DNA of 64,000 nt from Candidatus Planktophila sulfonica (GTDB lineage Bacteria > Actinomycetota > Actinomycetes > Nanopelagicales > Nanopelagicaceae). Location: positions 744,001 to 808,000 of the forward strand of contig NZ_CP016773.1 in NCBI RefSeq assembly GCF_002288065.1, written 5' to 3'. Below the pieces are notes generated by a model, which made no database searches, was not told where the DNA came from, and was given only the letters and a program-made list of their open reading frames with translations. Below are positions 36,632-47,230 of the stretch, in pieces (within the stretch, counting starts at the first letter, position 1; the number at the start of each line of letters is the position of its first letter). The translations under genes were made by a program, and so were the position numbers.

Positions 36632-38146
36632 ATGACCACGATCCGCCTTTCAGACGGAATTGTTAAAGATGATGTTCTAGTCGTTGGGTTGGCCTCTAAG
36701 AGTTCTAAGTCTTCAAAGGCTGGGGCCGTTTCTCTTCAGATTGAATCAGGTGATCTCGCGATTGATACCAAGGTTCTCATGCAGGCGCTTTCCGATTTGG
36801 GCGCTACCGGAAAAGCCGACGAAGTAATCAAGGTCCCTAGTACTTCCACCCGCCTCATTGTTTTTACTGGTCTTGGAAAAGCTTCAACGCATTACGATCA
36901 CGAAGTATTGCGTCGCGCAGCAGGGGCTGCAGCTCGTGCGCTAGCCGGAAATTCAAGTGCCACATTTTCACTCCCTGCCAAGAACGCTGCAGCAGTAAAG
37001 GCGATCGCTGAAGGTGCAGCGCTTGGCTCATATCTATTCGATCAATTTAGAGGTTCAACCAAGAGCGCGCAAAAGGCTCCTCTGAAATCGGTCACAGTTC
37101 ATACAGATTTAGCATCAAAGACGGATGTAAAGTCAGTGGCAAAGTCAGCTGAAATCATCGGTACGTATACAAACTTGGTACGCGACTTAATCAATACACC
37201 TCCAAGCCACCTCACCCCTGAAACTTTCTGCAAGGCAATTACAGATGCAGTTAAGAAAGCAGGCGGTGCATCTGTTGGACTTAAAGTTTCAGTGATGACT
37301 GATACGCAATTGAAGTCAAAGGGTTACGGCGGAATTATCGGAGTAGGTCAAGGTTCTGCAAATCCTCCACGTTTACTTCACATCTCATATACGCCAAAGG
37401 GTGCAAAAGCCAAGAAGAAGTACGCCTTCGTTGGCAAGGGAATCACATTTGATACCGGTGGTCTTGCTCTTAAGCCAGCTCTTGGCATGGAAGCAATGAA
37501 GTCAGATATGTCTGGCGCTGCTGCTGTTTGTGCTGCAACTATTGCAATCGCACTTCTTAAGTTGCCTGTCGCAATCGAAACGTGGGCTCCTCTTGCCGAG
37601 AATATGGTCAGCGATACAGCAACCCGTCCTAGCGATGTCATCACAATGTACGGCGGTAAGACTGTCGAAGTTCTCAATCCAGATGCTGAAGGTCGTCTCG
37701 TTCTCGGTGATGCACTTGTTCGCGCACAAGAGATAAAAGATCTCGATGGCATTGTTGATGTGGCAACCCTTACCGGTGCACAGGTTGTTGCACTCGGAAC
37801 TCGCACGAGCGCTGTCATGACGAACAATCCAGAATTTTCATCTCACTTTATGGATGTGACAAAAGAGACTGGCGAAGCGTTCTGGCCAATGCCTCTTCCC
37901 GTAGAACTTCGCGCCTCTTTGGATTCACCAGTTGCAGATCTTGCCAATATCGGCGAACGCATGGGCGGAATGCTCGTGGCGGGCTTGTTCCTCAAGGATT
38001 TCGTCTCAGATGAACTCCCATGGCTACATCTGGATATTGCAGGTCCTGCCTATAACGAGAGCCAGCCCCACGGATATACCCCGGTTGGCGGAACTGGCGT
38101 AGCTCTTCGCTCTCTCGTTCAGCTAGCCGTGGCCGCCAGCGCCTAA
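36632..38146 (+). CDS. pepA: Leucyl aminopeptidase (M17)
   Basis: The 504-residue cytoplasmic metallopeptidase has the M17 signature NPDAEGRLVLGDAL, the zinc-site region GKGITFDTGGLALKP and KSDMSGAAAV. It trims peptides from the N-terminus, useful for an amino-acid consumer. The N-terminal third is less conserved, as usual. ATG 36632 has a clear ribosome site (GAGGAG, about six bases upstream), and the 21-base longer frame has none. Confidence 0.95.
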   Translation: MTTIRLSDGIVKDDVLVVGLASKSSKSSKAGAVSLQIESGDLAIDTKVLMQALSDLGATGKADEVIKVPSTSTRLIVFTGLGKASTHYDHEVLRRAAGAAARALAGNSSATFSLPAKNAAAVKAIAEGAALGSYLFDQFRGSTKSAQKAPLKSVTVHTDLASKTDVKSVAKSAEIIGTYTNLVRDLINTPPSHLTPETFCKAITDAVKKAGGASVGLKVSVMTDTQLKSKGYGGIIGVGQGSANPPRLLHISYTPKGAKAKKKYAFVGKGITFDTGGLALKPALGMEAMKSDMSGAAAVCAATIAIALLKLPVAIETWAPLAENMVSDTATRPSDVITMYGGKTVEVLNPDAEGRLVLGDALVRAQEIKDLDGIVDVATLTGAQVVALGTRTSAVMTNNPEFSSHFMDVTKETGEAFWPMPLPVELRASLDSPVADLANIGERMGGMLVAGLFLKDFVSDELPWLHLDIAGPAYNESQPHGYTPVGGTGVALRSLVQLAVAASA

Positions 38147-38233
38147 CCGCGTTATGCAATCACCCGCCTAGGCTGGCAAGATACGGCTGTTGAGCTCATT
38201 TCAAACAGGGCTCACTTGCGAAGGAGTATCTCG

Positions 38234-39601
38234 GTGGCAGATTTTGATCTCGTAGTTCTCGGCGGCGGAAGCGGCGGCTATGCAGCAGCTCTTCGTGGAG
38301 CACAACTTGGACTCTCAGTTGCTCTCATCGAGAAAGATAAGGTCGGCGGTACCTGCCTCCACCGCGGTTGCATTCCTACCAAGGCTCTTCTGCATGCAGG
38401 CGAAGTTGCAGATAGCGCACGCGAATCTGCGCAATTCGGAGTAAATGCCACTTTCAACTCGATCGATATGGTCGGGGTCAATTCCTACAAAGATGGAGTT
38501 ATCGCCGGTCTCTATAAAGGTTTGCAAGGTCTCGTTAAATCTCGCGGAATCACATTCGTTGAAGGTTCAGGACGACTTGTTTCAAATAACACCGTTGAAG
38601 TAAATGGAACGAAATATGTTGGCAAGAACATCGTTCTTGCAACCGGTTCATACGCTCGCACTTTGCCTGGCCTAGATATCGACGGTCAACGCGTCATCAC
38701 TTCAGATCATGGAACTTCACTTGGTTACGTTCCACAAAGCGCAATCGTTCTTGGTGGCGGAGTCATTGGTTGCGAGTTCGCATCTGTCTGGAAGTCATTC
38801 GGTGCAGATGTAACAATCATCGAAGGTTTGCCACACCTCATCGCACTTGAAGATGAATCATCAAGTAAGTTGCTTGAGCGCGCCTACCGCAAGCGTGGAA
38901 TTAAATTTGAACTCGGAGTTCGCTTTAAGTCGCATCGTGTCGATGCAAATGGCGTCACAGTCACTCTTGAAGATGGCCGTGAATTCACTGCCGATGTTCT
39001 CCTCGTATCTGTTGGCCGTGGCCCTGTAACCGATGGAATTGGCTACCAAGAAGTCGGTATTGCAATGGATCGCGGATACATCACCGTTGATGACCACTGC
39101 CGCACAAATATCCCTGGCATCTTCGCAGTTGGCGACATCATCCCTACTCTTCAGCTCGCACACGTTGGATTCCAAGAAGGAATCCTCGTTGCCGAAACTA
39201 TCGCAGGACTTAACCCCCGCCCAATTAATTACGACGGCGTTCCACGCGTTACATATTCAGAGCCAGAGGTTGCATCCGTTGGTCTCTCAACAAAGATTGC
39301 TAAAGAACGCGGTTACGACGTTGTCGAACTTGATTACAACCTCGCTGGAAACGGTAAGGCTCAGATTCTTAAGACTGCAGGTTCGATCAAGCTTGTCGCC
39401 GAAAAGAATGGTCCAGTTCTTGGAATCCATATGGTCGGCGCACGCGTTGGCGAACTTCTCGCTGAAGCTCAATTGATCTTTAACTGGGAGGCGACAGCAG
39501 ATGATGTTGCACCTCTCGTACATGCACACCCAACACTGTCTGAGGCAATGGGCGAAGCTCATATGGCTCTTGCAGGCAAACCACTTCACGCGCACGGTTA
39601 A
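38234..39601 (+). CDS. lpdA: Dihydrolipoyl dehydrogenase
   Basis: The 455-residue flavoprotein begins DFDLVVLGGGSGGYAAAL, has the redox disulphide Cys41/Cys46 in GGTCLHRGCIPTK, the NAD motif VLGGGVIGCEFA and the C-terminal His-Glu base in HAHPTLSE. It reoxidises dihydrolipoamide for 2-oxoacid dehydrogenases and the glycine cleavage system. GTG 38234 is preceded by AAGGAG at a good distance, which decides against the TTG at 38216. It precedes sucB by 19 bases, forming an operon. Confidence 0.96.
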   Translation: MADFDLVVLGGGSGGYAAALRGAQLGLSVALIEKDKVGGTCLHRGCIPTKALLHAGEVADSARESAQFGVNATFNSIDMVGVNSYKDGVIAGLYKGLQGLVKSRGITFVEGSGRLVSNNTVEVNGTKYVGKNIVLATGSYARTLPGLDIDGQRVITSDHGTSLGYVPQSAIVLGGGVIGCEFASVWKSFGADVTIIEGLPHLIALEDESSSKLLERAYRKRGIKFELGVRFKSHRVDANGVTVTLEDGREFTADVLLVSVGRGPVTDGIGYQEVGIAMDRGYITVDDHCRTNIPGIFAVGDIIPTLQLAHVGFQEGILVAETIAGLNPRPINYDGVPRVTYSEPEVASVGLSTKIAKERGYDVVELDYNLAGNGKAQILKTAGSIKLVAEKNGPVLGIHMVGARVGELLAEAQLIFNWEATADDVAPLVHAHPTLSEAMGEAHMALAGKPLHAHG

Positions 39602-39620
39602 GTAAGAGGAGAAAATAACG

Positions 39621-41312
39621 ATGTCATTCTCAGTAACAATGCCAGCTCTCGGCGAGAGCGTAAGTGAAGGAACAGTTACACGTTGGCTCAAGAACGAAGG
39701 CGACATGGTCGCTGTCGACGAACCGCTCCTCGAAGTTTCAACCGATAAAGTCGATACAGAGATCCCTTCACCTGTTGCAGGAATTCTTTCTAAGATTGTT
39801 GTCGGCGTAGATCAGACTGTTGCAGTTGGCGCAGAGCTTGCAGTGATTTCATCAGATGCTTCTGCACCAGTATCTGCACCAGCAGCGCCAACTCCACCTC
39901 CAGTTGCTGTGTCCGAGCCAATAGCTCAGGTTCAGGTGGCACAGGTTCCAGATCAAGTTGTAACTCCAGAAGTTGTGTCCACTCCTGCTCCAGCAGGCGG
40001 AGGAACTGTCATCACAATGCCAGCACTTGGCGAATCTGTGAGCGAAGGAACTGTTACTCGTTGGCTTAAGAACGTTGGCGATTCAGTTGCAGTTGATGAA
40101 GCGCTCCTTGAAGTTTCTACAGATAAGGTCGATACAGAGATTCCTTCACCAGTTGCCGGAACACTTCTTGCAATCGATGTTGCAGTTGATACAACTGTTC
40201 CAGTCGGTGCACGTCTCGGACTTATCGGGGTAAGCGGATCCGCTCCAGCACCTGTGGCCGCAGCACCAACGCCTCCTCCAGCTCCTGTTGTGTCCGAGCC
40301 AATAGCCCCCGTTCAGGTGGCACAGGTTCCAGTTCAAGTTTCTACTCCAGTCGCTGTGCCTGTAACACAAGCGCCAGTTGCACAACCACAAGATGCTTAT
40401 GTCACTCCAATCGTTCGCAAACTTGCAAATGATCTCGGAGTAAATCTCGCATCTGTTCGCGGCACAGGTATCGGCGGTCGTATTCGTAAGGAAGATGTCG
40501 AGGCGGCTGCTCCTAAGTCAGCAGCAGTTACATCTGCACCAGTTGCGGCAGCAGCACCATCTGCACCACGTCCTGCAGCTCCAGTTGCATCTCCACTTCG
40601 CGGAACAACTGTGACAATGTCACGACTTCGCAAGGTAATTGCAGCGCGCATGGTTGAGTCACTTCAAGTTTCAGCTCAGCTCACCACAGTGATTGAAGTA
40701 GATGTCACAAAGATTGCTCGACTTCGCGATCGCTCAAAGGCGACTTTCGAAGGTCGTGAAGGCGTCAAGCTCTCATTCCTTCCATTCTTTGCAGTTGCAG
40801 TATGCGAAGCGTTGAAGCAACACCCAGTTCTTAACTCCTCTGTCGAAGGCGATCAGATTATTTATCACGGTGCAGAACACCTTGGTATTGCAGTCGACAC
40901 TGAACGCGGTCTCTTGGTTCCAGTGATTCACAATGCTGGCGACCTCAACATGGGTGGCGTTGCTCGTAAGATTGCAGATCTTGCAGCTCGCACACGCGAT
41001 AACAAGGTAACTCCAGATGAACTCGGTGGCGGAACATTTACTCTCACCAACACAGGTTCACGTGGTGCGCTCTTTGACACCCCAATCATTAATCAGCCAC
41101 AGGTTGCAATCCTCGGACTCGGCGCCGTTGTTAAGCGTCCAATGGTTGTTAAGGGTGAAGACGGTGGCGAGACAATTGCTATTCGTTCAATGGTTTATCT
41201 CGGACTTTCATACGATCACCGTGTCGTAGATGGTGCAGATGCAGCTCGTTTCTTGGTCACTCTCAAAGAGCGCCTTGAAGGTGGAGCATTCGAAGCTGAC
41301 TTGGGTCTCTAA
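39621..41312 (+). CDS. sucB: Dihydrolipoamide acyltransferase (E2), 2-oxoglutarate dehydrogenase type
   Basis: The 563-residue E2 has two lipoyl domains with lipoyl lysines Lys43 and about Lys169 (both in STDKVDTE), Pro/Ala-rich linkers, a peripheral-subunit-binding domain near 255-292 ([13 protein letters not shown]) and a catalytic domain ending with [12 protein letters not shown]. Actinobacterial genes of this layout are annotated sucB but can serve several 2-oxoacid dehydrogenases. A GAGGAG ribosome site lies 9 bases before the ATG. The linker following each lipoyl domain is itself repeated. Confidence 0.93.
   Translation: MSFSVTMPALGESVSEGTVTRWLKNEGDMVAVDEPLLEVSTDKVDTEIPSPVAGILSKIVVGVDQTVAVGAELAVISSDASAPVSAPAAPTPPPVAVSEPIAQVQVAQVPDQVVTPEVVSTPAPAGGGTVITMPALGESVSEGTVTRWLKNVGDSVAVDEALLEVSTDKVDTEIPSPVAGTLLAIDVAVDTTVPVGARLGLIGVSGSAPAPVAAAPTPPPAPVVSEPIAPVQVAQVPVQVSTPVAVPVTQAPVAQPQDAYVTPIVRKLANDLGVNLASVRGTGIGGRIRKEDVEAAAPKSAAVTSAPVAAAAPSAPRPAAPVASPLRGTTVTMSRLRKVIAARMVESLQVSAQLTTVIEVDVTKIARLRDRSKATFEGREGVKLSFLPFFAVAVCEALKQHPVLNSSVEGDQIIYHGAEHLGIAVDTERGLLVPVIHNAGDLNMGGVARKIADLAARTRDNKVTPDELGGGTFTLTNTGSRGALFDTPIINQPQVAILGLGAVVKRPMVVKGEDGGETIAIRSMVYLGLSYDHRVVDGADAARFLVTLKERLEGGAFEADLGL
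39908..40341 (+). repeat. Near-identical linker repeat inside sucB
   Basis: A stretch of about 53 bases coding [14 protein letters not shown] (from 39908) recurs 381 bases later as [14 protein letters not shown] (from 40289) with only about five mismatches. The flanking lipoyl-domain copies have many silent changes. The repeat is internal to the gene and keeps the frame. Confidence 0.85.
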
Positions 41313-41317
41313 CGCCA

Positions 41318-42208
41318 ATGTCAGTTCCACAACGCATCGCAATTACGGGTGCATCAGGACTTATCGGAACCGCACTCGTTGGCCACCTCAAGAGTGAAGG
41401 CCACACAGTTCAGCGCTTTGTGCGTCGCCCTGTTGTTGCACCTGATGAAATTCAATGGGATCCAAAGACAGGTTATGTAGATATTGAAGCGCTCCGTGGA
41501 GTAGATGCAATCATCCACTTAGCTGGCGTCGGAGTTGGCGATAAGCGTTGGAGCAAGAAGTACAAATCTGAAATTCTTAACTCGCGCTTACTCGGCACAA
41601 CCGCAATCGCGCACGCAGTTAATGAAGTGAAGCCACAAGTCTTTATCTCAGCTAGCGCTATCGGTTGGTATGGCGAATCAGGCAATCGCTCTGTCGTCGA
41701 ATCTGATCGCGTCGGAGATGACTTCCTTGCTGCTGTTTGTCGCGAATGGGAAGGTGCCGCGGACCTCGTGACTGACGTTCGCACAGTAAAGATTCGTACC
41801 GGTCTTGTCCTTGACCCAACGGGTGGAGCGCTAGGAAAGATGCTTCCGCTCTTTCGTTTAGGCCTTGGTGGAAAACTTGGAAACGGTAAGCAGTGGTGGT
41901 CTTGGATTACTTTGCACGATGTTATTCGCGCAATTACCTTCCTCCTCGAAAATAAGGTTTCTGGTCCTGTAAATCTGACTTCACCAAATCCAGTTACTAA
42001 TCAAGAGTTCACATCAGCTCTAGCTCGCGCGATGCATCGCCCCGCGCTCTTTCCAGCACCTGCAATTGCACTCAAAATCGCACTCGGTGGATTTTCTTCT
42101 GAGATTTTGGGAAGCAAGAGGGTCATGCCTCAAGCGCTGACTGATGCTGGATTTACTTGGGATTACCCACACATCACCAACGCTCTTACCGCTCTAATTC
42201 AGGAGTAA
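41318..42208 (+). CDS. TIGR01777-family NAD(P)-binding epimerase-like protein (YfcH/SulA type)
   Basis: The 296-residue short-chain-dehydrogenase-fold protein has GASGLIGTALVGHL at its N-terminus, ISASAIGWYG in mid-sequence and a C-terminal DUF1731 region (SEILGSKRVMPQAL). The biochemical role of the family is not established. It starts five bases after the sucB stop and is probably cotranscribed with lpdA-sucB. Its end overlaps the convergent flavoprotein gene by 15 bases. Confidence 0.9.
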   Translation: MSVPQRIAITGASGLIGTALVGHLKSEGHTVQRFVRRPVVAPDEIQWDPKTGYVDIEALRGVDAIIHLAGVGVGDKRWSKKYKSEILNSRLLGTTAIAHAVNEVKPQVFISASAIGWYGESGNRSVVESDRVGDDFLAAVCREWEGAADLVTDVRTVKIRTGLVLDPTGGALGKMLPLFRLGLGGKLGNGKQWWSWITLHDVIRAITFLLENKVSGPVNLTSPNPVTNQEFTSALARAMHRPALFPAPAIALKIALGGFSSEILGSKRVMPQALTDAGFTWDYPHITNALTALIQE

Positions 42209-43330
42209 CTCCTGCGCTGCTAAGCGCCCCGATAAGAGTGCACCATTCTGTGATGGCGCCGTTCTGTAATCTCCTGCGACAAAGAGATTTTCTGAAACCT
42301 TTGCCGATTGAATTCCTTGCTTACCAAGTCCGAATATAGGAAGAGATTTTGGAATCTCGTACTTAGCAATCAGCGCCCATTCAGATGTTGAAACTCCCCA
42401 CATGATTGCAAGGTGGCGACGTACTTCAGATTCGGATGCAAACTCGATTGTTGTTGATGAAAGCAAAGTCTTTCGGATGGGCGCATACGATGGGACCATA
42501 TTGGAAATCGCAATCGAGTTAATGACTGGCCCGCGGGATTGTCCATCGATCAATAGACGATTAGATAGCGTCATCTCTATAGGAACCTCGTGATACCACG
42601 TTGTACTCGAAGCGAGTTTTGGAACGTTTGGAATATCGAGCAGTTGTGCTGCAGTAGTTAAATCAGCTGCAACTATGACGGCATCTGCCTTTAGGCCATC
42701 AAGTGAATCAATCCGAGTGTTGAGATGAATTGAGCGAACCCGTTGTGCCAGTGCCTTTGGCAACTCCCCCGCACCATGTGCTGGCAAGCCGGGTTTCCCT
42801 GAAATAAATGAGCGAACAATCTCTTTGCCACTTACTGCATCAACGTTTGCCGGCGATGTCAGAAATACGCCCGATAAGAATGGTTTAAGTACGCGCTGAT
42901 ATAAATCACCGTATTGAGAAAGTTCATCTTCAACCGAACGCCCTTGCTTCGAAGTGCTGGTCAGATAACCAATAAATCGCAGCTTTGTAAAGATTGAACC
43001 TGTCGCAGAATTCAAGGCGGCAAAGGGATTCTCGCGAGGATCGCCTAGTGTGACAATCGCTTCATCAAGACAGACATCGACAGAACGAGATGCTTCAACA
43101 AAGTTTAATTCTCTAACGACATCAAGGCGCAGCAGCTCTGGGTAGCGCGAGTTAATGAGCTGGAATCCTCTATCGAGTCGGTACCCATCAATCAGATCCG
43201 TTGCGACTCGACCGCCTACGCGATCTGATGACTCGTAGACATCAACTTCGCAACCCGCATCCTGCAAAGTGATTGCTGCACTTAGACCAGCCAGGCCTGC
43301 GCCGATAACTGCAACCTTCTTATCGGACAC
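42194..43330 (-). CDS. FAD-dependent amine oxidase/phytoene desaturase-like oxidoreductase
   Basis: The protein of about 378 residues starts VAVIGAGLAGLSAAITLQD and DRVGGRVATD, and ends with the FAD-binding NLFVAGDYRTAPSQNGALLSG, the layout of amine-oxidase/protoporphyrinogen-oxidase-like flavoproteins. The substrate is unknown. GTG 43330 overlaps the end of the Gfo/Idh gene by 11 bases, typical of this genome. The longer frame to 43417 lies wholly within that gene and adds a non-family leader. Confidence 0.85.
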   Translation of the reverse strand: MSDKKVAVIGAGLAGLSAAITLQDAGCEVDVYESSDRVGGRVATDLIDGYRLDRGFQLINSRYPELLRLDVVRELNFVEASRSVDVCLDEAIVTLGDPRENPFAALNSATGSIFTKLRFIGYLTSTSKQGRSVEDELSQYGDLYQRVLKPFLSGVFLTSPANVDAVSGKEIVRSFISGKPGLPAHGAGELPKALAQRVRSIHLNTRIDSLDGLKADAVIVAADLTTAAQLLDIPNVPKLASSTTWYHEVPIEMTLSNRLLIDGQSRGPVINSIAISNMVPSYAPIRKTLLSSTTIEFASESEVRRHLAIMWGVSTSEWALIAKYEIPKSLPIFGLGKQGIQSAKVSENLFVAGDYRTAPSQNGALLSGRLAAQELLLN

Positions 43331-44327
43331 TGATTTCACGCGCCTTATCGATAATTGTTGCGACTGCAAGAATTTGCTCGCGAGATACCGGCATTGAACC
43401 TTTACCCTCGAGAGCATCTCTTACTGCCAAATAGAAGTAACCGTAATTTCCAGGTACTGCTTGGATCTCTTCACGCTGATCACCGCGTTGAATGTAAGCC
43501 TTTGATGAGGTTGGTTCTTTCCAAATCCCACCTTCAGGGAAATTACCTGCTCGTAATAACGCTTCTTGTGGATCGAGGTCCTCAATCACAAGAGCGCCTT
43601 CAGTGCCTAGTACGCGTACTCGTGGACCTGTTGAACCTGAAATAGCGCTTACTGAACAATATGAATCAACGCCAGAATGATGACGAAGATTGAGAACAAC
43701 ATCATCTTCAGATTCGCCGCGAATCTTTCGAATGCTGGCATAAGTGAGATCGGCTGGCCCGAAGCAATCAAGGGCGGTAGAGAGTAAATGTGTTTGAAGA
43801 TCGAGAAGTAGACCACCACCTTCATCAGGTGTGAGGTTCTCTCGCCATGCAGTCGGGTTGAGCTGAGGGCGGTAGCGCTCGAACCGCGAATCCATTCTGA
43901 AGACTTTTCCAATGAGACCGTTTGCCGCCACCTTCTTAATCGTGAGTGAATCACTATCCCATTGGCGGTTATAGAAAGCGGTAACCGGAACTCCTGATTT
44001 CTCACTCGCATCAAGAATGCGCAGAGTTTCGGTAACAGTGCGTCCCATGGGCTTCTCGACGACTATAGGGATTCCTGCGCTTATTGCAGCAAGTGCATGT
44101 TCGCAGTGCGCTGCATTGGCTGTTGCAATCACAACCAAGTCAAGATCTTGTGCAAGAAAGTCTGTGAGGTTTTCAGCAACCTTTACTAAGGGGAAATCTT
44201 CCTTGGCTTGTCGCGCACGCGTTGAATTGCCGGTTAGAACTGAGGCGACTTCAAATCCACACCCTTTGAGTAAAGGTGCGTGAAAAGATCGACCTGCAAG
44301 TCCGTAACCGGCAATACCAACGCGCAT
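43320..44327 (-). CDS. Gfo/Idh/MocA-family oxidoreductase
   Basis: The 335-residue protein begins with the Rossmann fold GIAGYGLAGRSFHAPLL and carries the VEKPMGRT motif (usually EKP) with the lysine used for catalysis in sugar dehydrogenases of this family. It probably oxidises or reduces a sugar or cyclitol with NAD(P). It lies five bases after the MMPL gene and before the flavoprotein, making a three-gene operon of uncertain purpose. Confidence 0.9.
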   Translation of the reverse strand: MRVGIAGYGLAGRSFHAPLLKGCGFEVASVLTGNSTRARQAKEDFPLVKVAENLTDFLAQDLDLVVIATANAAHCEHALAAISAGIPIVVEKPMGRTVTETLRILDASEKSGVPVTAFYNRQWDSDSLTIKKVAANGLIGKVFRMDSRFERYRPQLNPTAWRENLTPDEGGGLLLDLQTHLLSTALDCFGPADLTYASIRKIRGESEDDVVLNLRHHSGVDSYCSVSAISGSTGPRVRVLGTEGALVIEDLDPQEALLRAGNFPEGGIWKEPTSSKAYIQRGDQREEIQAVPGNYGYFYLAVRDALEGKGSMPVSREQILAVATIIDKAREISVR

Positions 44328-44332
44328 CAGTA

Positions 44333-46486
44333 TTACTTGTTCTGCAACTTAGATGGCCACCAGATCTTTGGACCAATCTCGTGGACTAGCGCTGGAACCA
44401 AGATTGAACGAACGATGATGGTGTCGAGCAATACTCCAAAGGCCACCGCAAAACCAAGCTCTGCAAGTGGAACGAGTGGGAGTAGACCGAGCACAGCAAA
44501 TGTTGCTGCAAGAACGATTCCAGCAGATGTAATAACTGCACCTGTCACTGTAAGTCCCTTGATGACGCCTGCTCGAGTACCAATCTTCATAGATTCTTCG
44601 CGAACGCGAGTCATCAAGAAGATGTTGTAGTCAATACCGAGAGCGACAAGGAAGATGAAGGCGAAGAGTGGGAAGGATGTATCTCCCCCGGCAAAACCAA
44701 ATACATGGTTAAAGACGAGTGCACATACGCCCAGTGTTGCGAAGTATGAGAGTAGAACTGTGCCGAGCAATAGTGCTGCACTCAAAATGCTTCGAAGAAG
44801 TAGGCCAAGAATGAGAGTGATTGCAATAAGGATCAGGGGAATGATTGTCTTATTGTCACGATCATTTGCAGTTCGCACATCGAAGTAAACGGCGCTTGTG
44901 CCACCCACTAGTGATGTGGAATCTGCACCATGAGCCAAGCGGCGAATTTCGGGAATATCGTTTCCTGCTTCGACGCTATCAGGCGCCTTATCGAGGGTCA
45001 CGTTAAGAATTGCTCTATTGCCGACGACCTTCACTGCAGGAAGTGGCTGTCCTGGAACAGGAATTCCATCGAGTTGTGGTGAAACATCCGTTACTCCTGG
45101 AGCGCTCTTAAGCGCTGCAGAGACCGCCCCAATCTTGTCGACGTTGACGACAACCTGCGTTGGGTCTCCTTCTCCACCAGGGAAGTGCTTGGTCAGTAGC
45201 TTCTGACCGACAACGGATTCAGGCTTTCCTGTAAAGGTATCAACTGTTCCGATTCCATCTGCCTTCAAAGTTGTTGAGGCAAATGCAAAGAGCAGAAGGA
45301 CTGAACCTGAAATAACCCACGCCTTGCGCGGATTGCGATCGATTGCATTACCAACCTTTGACCAAGTTCCTGTCATGACATGGTCATCACCATCATTGCG
45401 AGGAATGCGTGGCCAGAAGATCCAACGACCAAAGAGAAGTAGGAGTGCAGGAAGCAAGGTAAGGATTGTGATCATCGCGCAGACAATGCCGATAGCGCCG
45501 ACAGGGCCAAGTCCTGCAGTATTTGTCAGCTGACTGAACAAGAGAATGAGAAGTGAAATCGAGACTGTTGAACCGGAAGCAATGATTGGTTCCCAAACAC
45601 CCTTATAGGCAGCCTTCATCGCATCGAATCGATCTTCATGATGGTGAAGTTCTTCTCGATAGCGTGCGATTAGTAGAAGTGCGTAATCAGTTGCGGCACC
45701 GATTACAAGAACCGAGAGAATTCCTTGCGACTGGCCATCAACATCGATGATGTCTCGCTTAGCCAAGAGGTAAACAATTCCACCTGCCATCGTGAGCGCA
45801 AAGAGCGCTGAAAGAAGTGGGATAAACCAGAGAACAGGTGAGCGATACACAACAATCAAAATAACTGCGACAACGGCTAATGTGGTGAGCAAAAGCGTCG
45901 AGTCAAGAGTTCCAAAAGCTCCGAATAAATCACCCAGAAGGCCAGCTGGTCCCGTGACATAGTGAGTAACACCATTGGCTTCAGCGAGAGGCTTAACATC
46001 TTCACGTAAGGCCTCAACGATTGCCGGAAGAACTGGTTCATCATTGGGCAATAAGAGTGAGATTGCATTTCCATCAAGTGGAACGTTGGCAAGAATTGCT
46101 TCGCCATCTTGTGACGGGAATGCAGAGATTGCCTGATCTGGTGCTAAGTAATCTGAAATCTTCGCACTTGTTCCTGCAAGTGTGAGTGAACCGACGCCAG
46201 CCATATGCGACTGAATATTTGCCAAGACTTCTGGCTTTACCGCGCCCTCAAAGAGAATAAGTGCTGGGAAGCTGAACGAATCGCCTGCAGAGAATTTCTG
46301 AATCTCATCAGATGCAAGCGTTGCTTCGGCGCCCTTCGGCAAGAAGGATGAATTGTTATTCTCCTGGACCGAGGTGAGCTTTCCAAAGAGTGGACCGAAT
46401 ACGCCTGTGAGAACGAACCAGACGATTACGACCAACATTGCAAGTGCAAATGGCTTACGAGATTTCTGAGCAGTAATTGTTGACAC
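44333..46486 (-). CDS. MMPL/RND-family membrane transporter
   Basis: The 717-residue protein shows the RND pattern of two halves, each with a large external loop after helix 1 and a cluster of five helices. GAATDYALLLIARYREEL and GIDYNIFLMTRVREE are the paired motif-like segments. Actinobacterial MMPLs export lipids or drugs. The substrate is unknown here. It starts at GTG 46486. The N-terminal extracellular loop includes NNNSSFLPKGAEA, a usual feature of actinobacterial MMPLs. Confidence 0.93.
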   Translation of the reverse strand: MSTITAQKSRKPFALAMLVVIVWFVLTGVFGPLFGKLTSVQENNNSSFLPKGAEATLASDEIQKFSAGDSFSFPALILFEGAVKPEVLANIQSHMAGVGSLTLAGTSAKISDYLAPDQAISAFPSQDGEAILANVPLDGNAISLLLPNDEPVLPAIVEALREDVKPLAEANGVTHYVTGPAGLLGDLFGAFGTLDSTLLLTTLAVVAVILIVVYRSPVLWFIPLLSALFALTMAGGIVYLLAKRDIIDVDGQSQGILSVLVIGAATDYALLLIARYREELHHHEDRFDAMKAAYKGVWEPIIASGSTVSISLLILLFSQLTNTAGLGPVGAIGIVCAMITILTLLPALLLLFGRWIFWPRIPRNDGDDHVMTGTWSKVGNAIDRNPRKAWVISGSVLLLFAFASTTLKADGIGTVDTFTGKPESVVGQKLLTKHFPGGEGDPTQVVVNVDKIGAVSAALKSAPGVTDVSPQLDGIPVPGQPLPAVKVVGNRAILNVTLDKAPDSVEAGNDIPEIRRLAHGADSTSLVGGTSAVYFDVRTANDRDNKTIIPLILIAITLILGLLLRSILSAALLLGTVLLSYFATLGVCALVFNHVFGFAGGDTSFPLFAFIFLVALGIDYNIFLMTRVREESMKIGTRAGVIKGLTVTGAVITSAGIVLAATFAVLGLLPLVPLAELGFAVAFGVLLDTIIVRSILVPALVHEIGPKIWWPSKLQNK

Positions 46487-46558
46487 GATAGATCAGGCCT
46501 TTCGGGCTTGGAATGAGCGTAATTCGCGAGAGCGCTAGCCTACCTTTAGGCTGTACCT

Positions 46559-47230
46559 GTGCCCCTTGCAAGCGCTTCATCTGACTCACAAATTTCTCAT
46601 GCTCCTTTGGCGATTCAGCGCGCAGGTCTTATTGAGTACGCAACGGCGCTCGAAACTCAACGACTTATTCATAAAGAAGTAGCCGAAGGCGTTCGCCCGA
46701 ACACTCTTCTGCTTCTTGAACATCCTTCTGTCTACACGGCCGGAAAGAGAACGAGCGAATCCGAGAAACCCGTTGATGGAACCCCAGTGATAAACGTCGA
46801 TCGCGGTGGAAAAATCACATGGCACGGTCCTGGCCAGCTCGTTGGCTACCCCATCGTTAAATTGGCAAAGCCCACCGAGCTCGTTGGTTTCGTTCGCGAA
46901 ATTGAAGCTGGTCTAATCCGGGTATGCGGTGAGTTTGGCCTTGAAACCCAGAGAGTTGATGGCCGTTCAGGTGTCTGGATCTGCGATGAGAAGGGCGAGA
47001 GGAAGATTGCCGCCATCGGCATACGCGTAGCAACTGGCGTATCGATGCATGGCTTCGCTCTGAACGTGAATCCAGACCTGACTGAATTCAATAGAATTAT
47101 CCCCTGCGGAATTGAAGATGCCTCGGTGACTTCGCTGCAGCAAGAACTTGGTCGCGACATCTCTATCGATGAAGTGGCTCCGGTTGTTGAGAAGTATCTC
47201 TACGAGACATTGGTAAAGGTGAGCGCATGA
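46559..47230 (+). CDS. lipB: Lipoyl(octanoyl) transferase
   Basis: The 223-residue enzyme moves octanoyl from acyl carrier protein to lipoyl domains. Conserved parts are [18 protein letters not shown], the lysine in KIAAIGIRV and the acyl-binding cysteine in IIPCGIED. It starts with GTG at 46559, with TAGGCT six bases before it, so it should be leaderless. The stop overlaps the lipA start by four bases. The targets include SucB. Confidence 0.95.
   Translation: MPLASASSDSQISHAPLAIQRAGLIEYATALETQRLIHKEVAEGVRPNTLLLLEHPSVYTAGKRTSESEKPVDGTPVINVDRGGKITWHGPGQLVGYPIVKLAKPTELVGFVREIEAGLIRVCGEFGLETQRVDGRSGVWICDEKGERKIAAIGIRVATGVSMHGFALNVNPDLTEFNRIIPCGIEDASVTSLQQELGRDISIDEVAPVVEKYLYETLVKVSA

Noticed and set aside
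37378-37827. 149-residue open frame antisense to pepA
   Set aside because: It is a shadow of a strongly conserved M17 peptidase region and is rich in Ser, Arg and Ala without domain features.
39621-40341. Repeat array in sucB
   Set aside because: It is an in-frame duplication of lipoyl domain and linker, not a CRISPR or tandem satellite.
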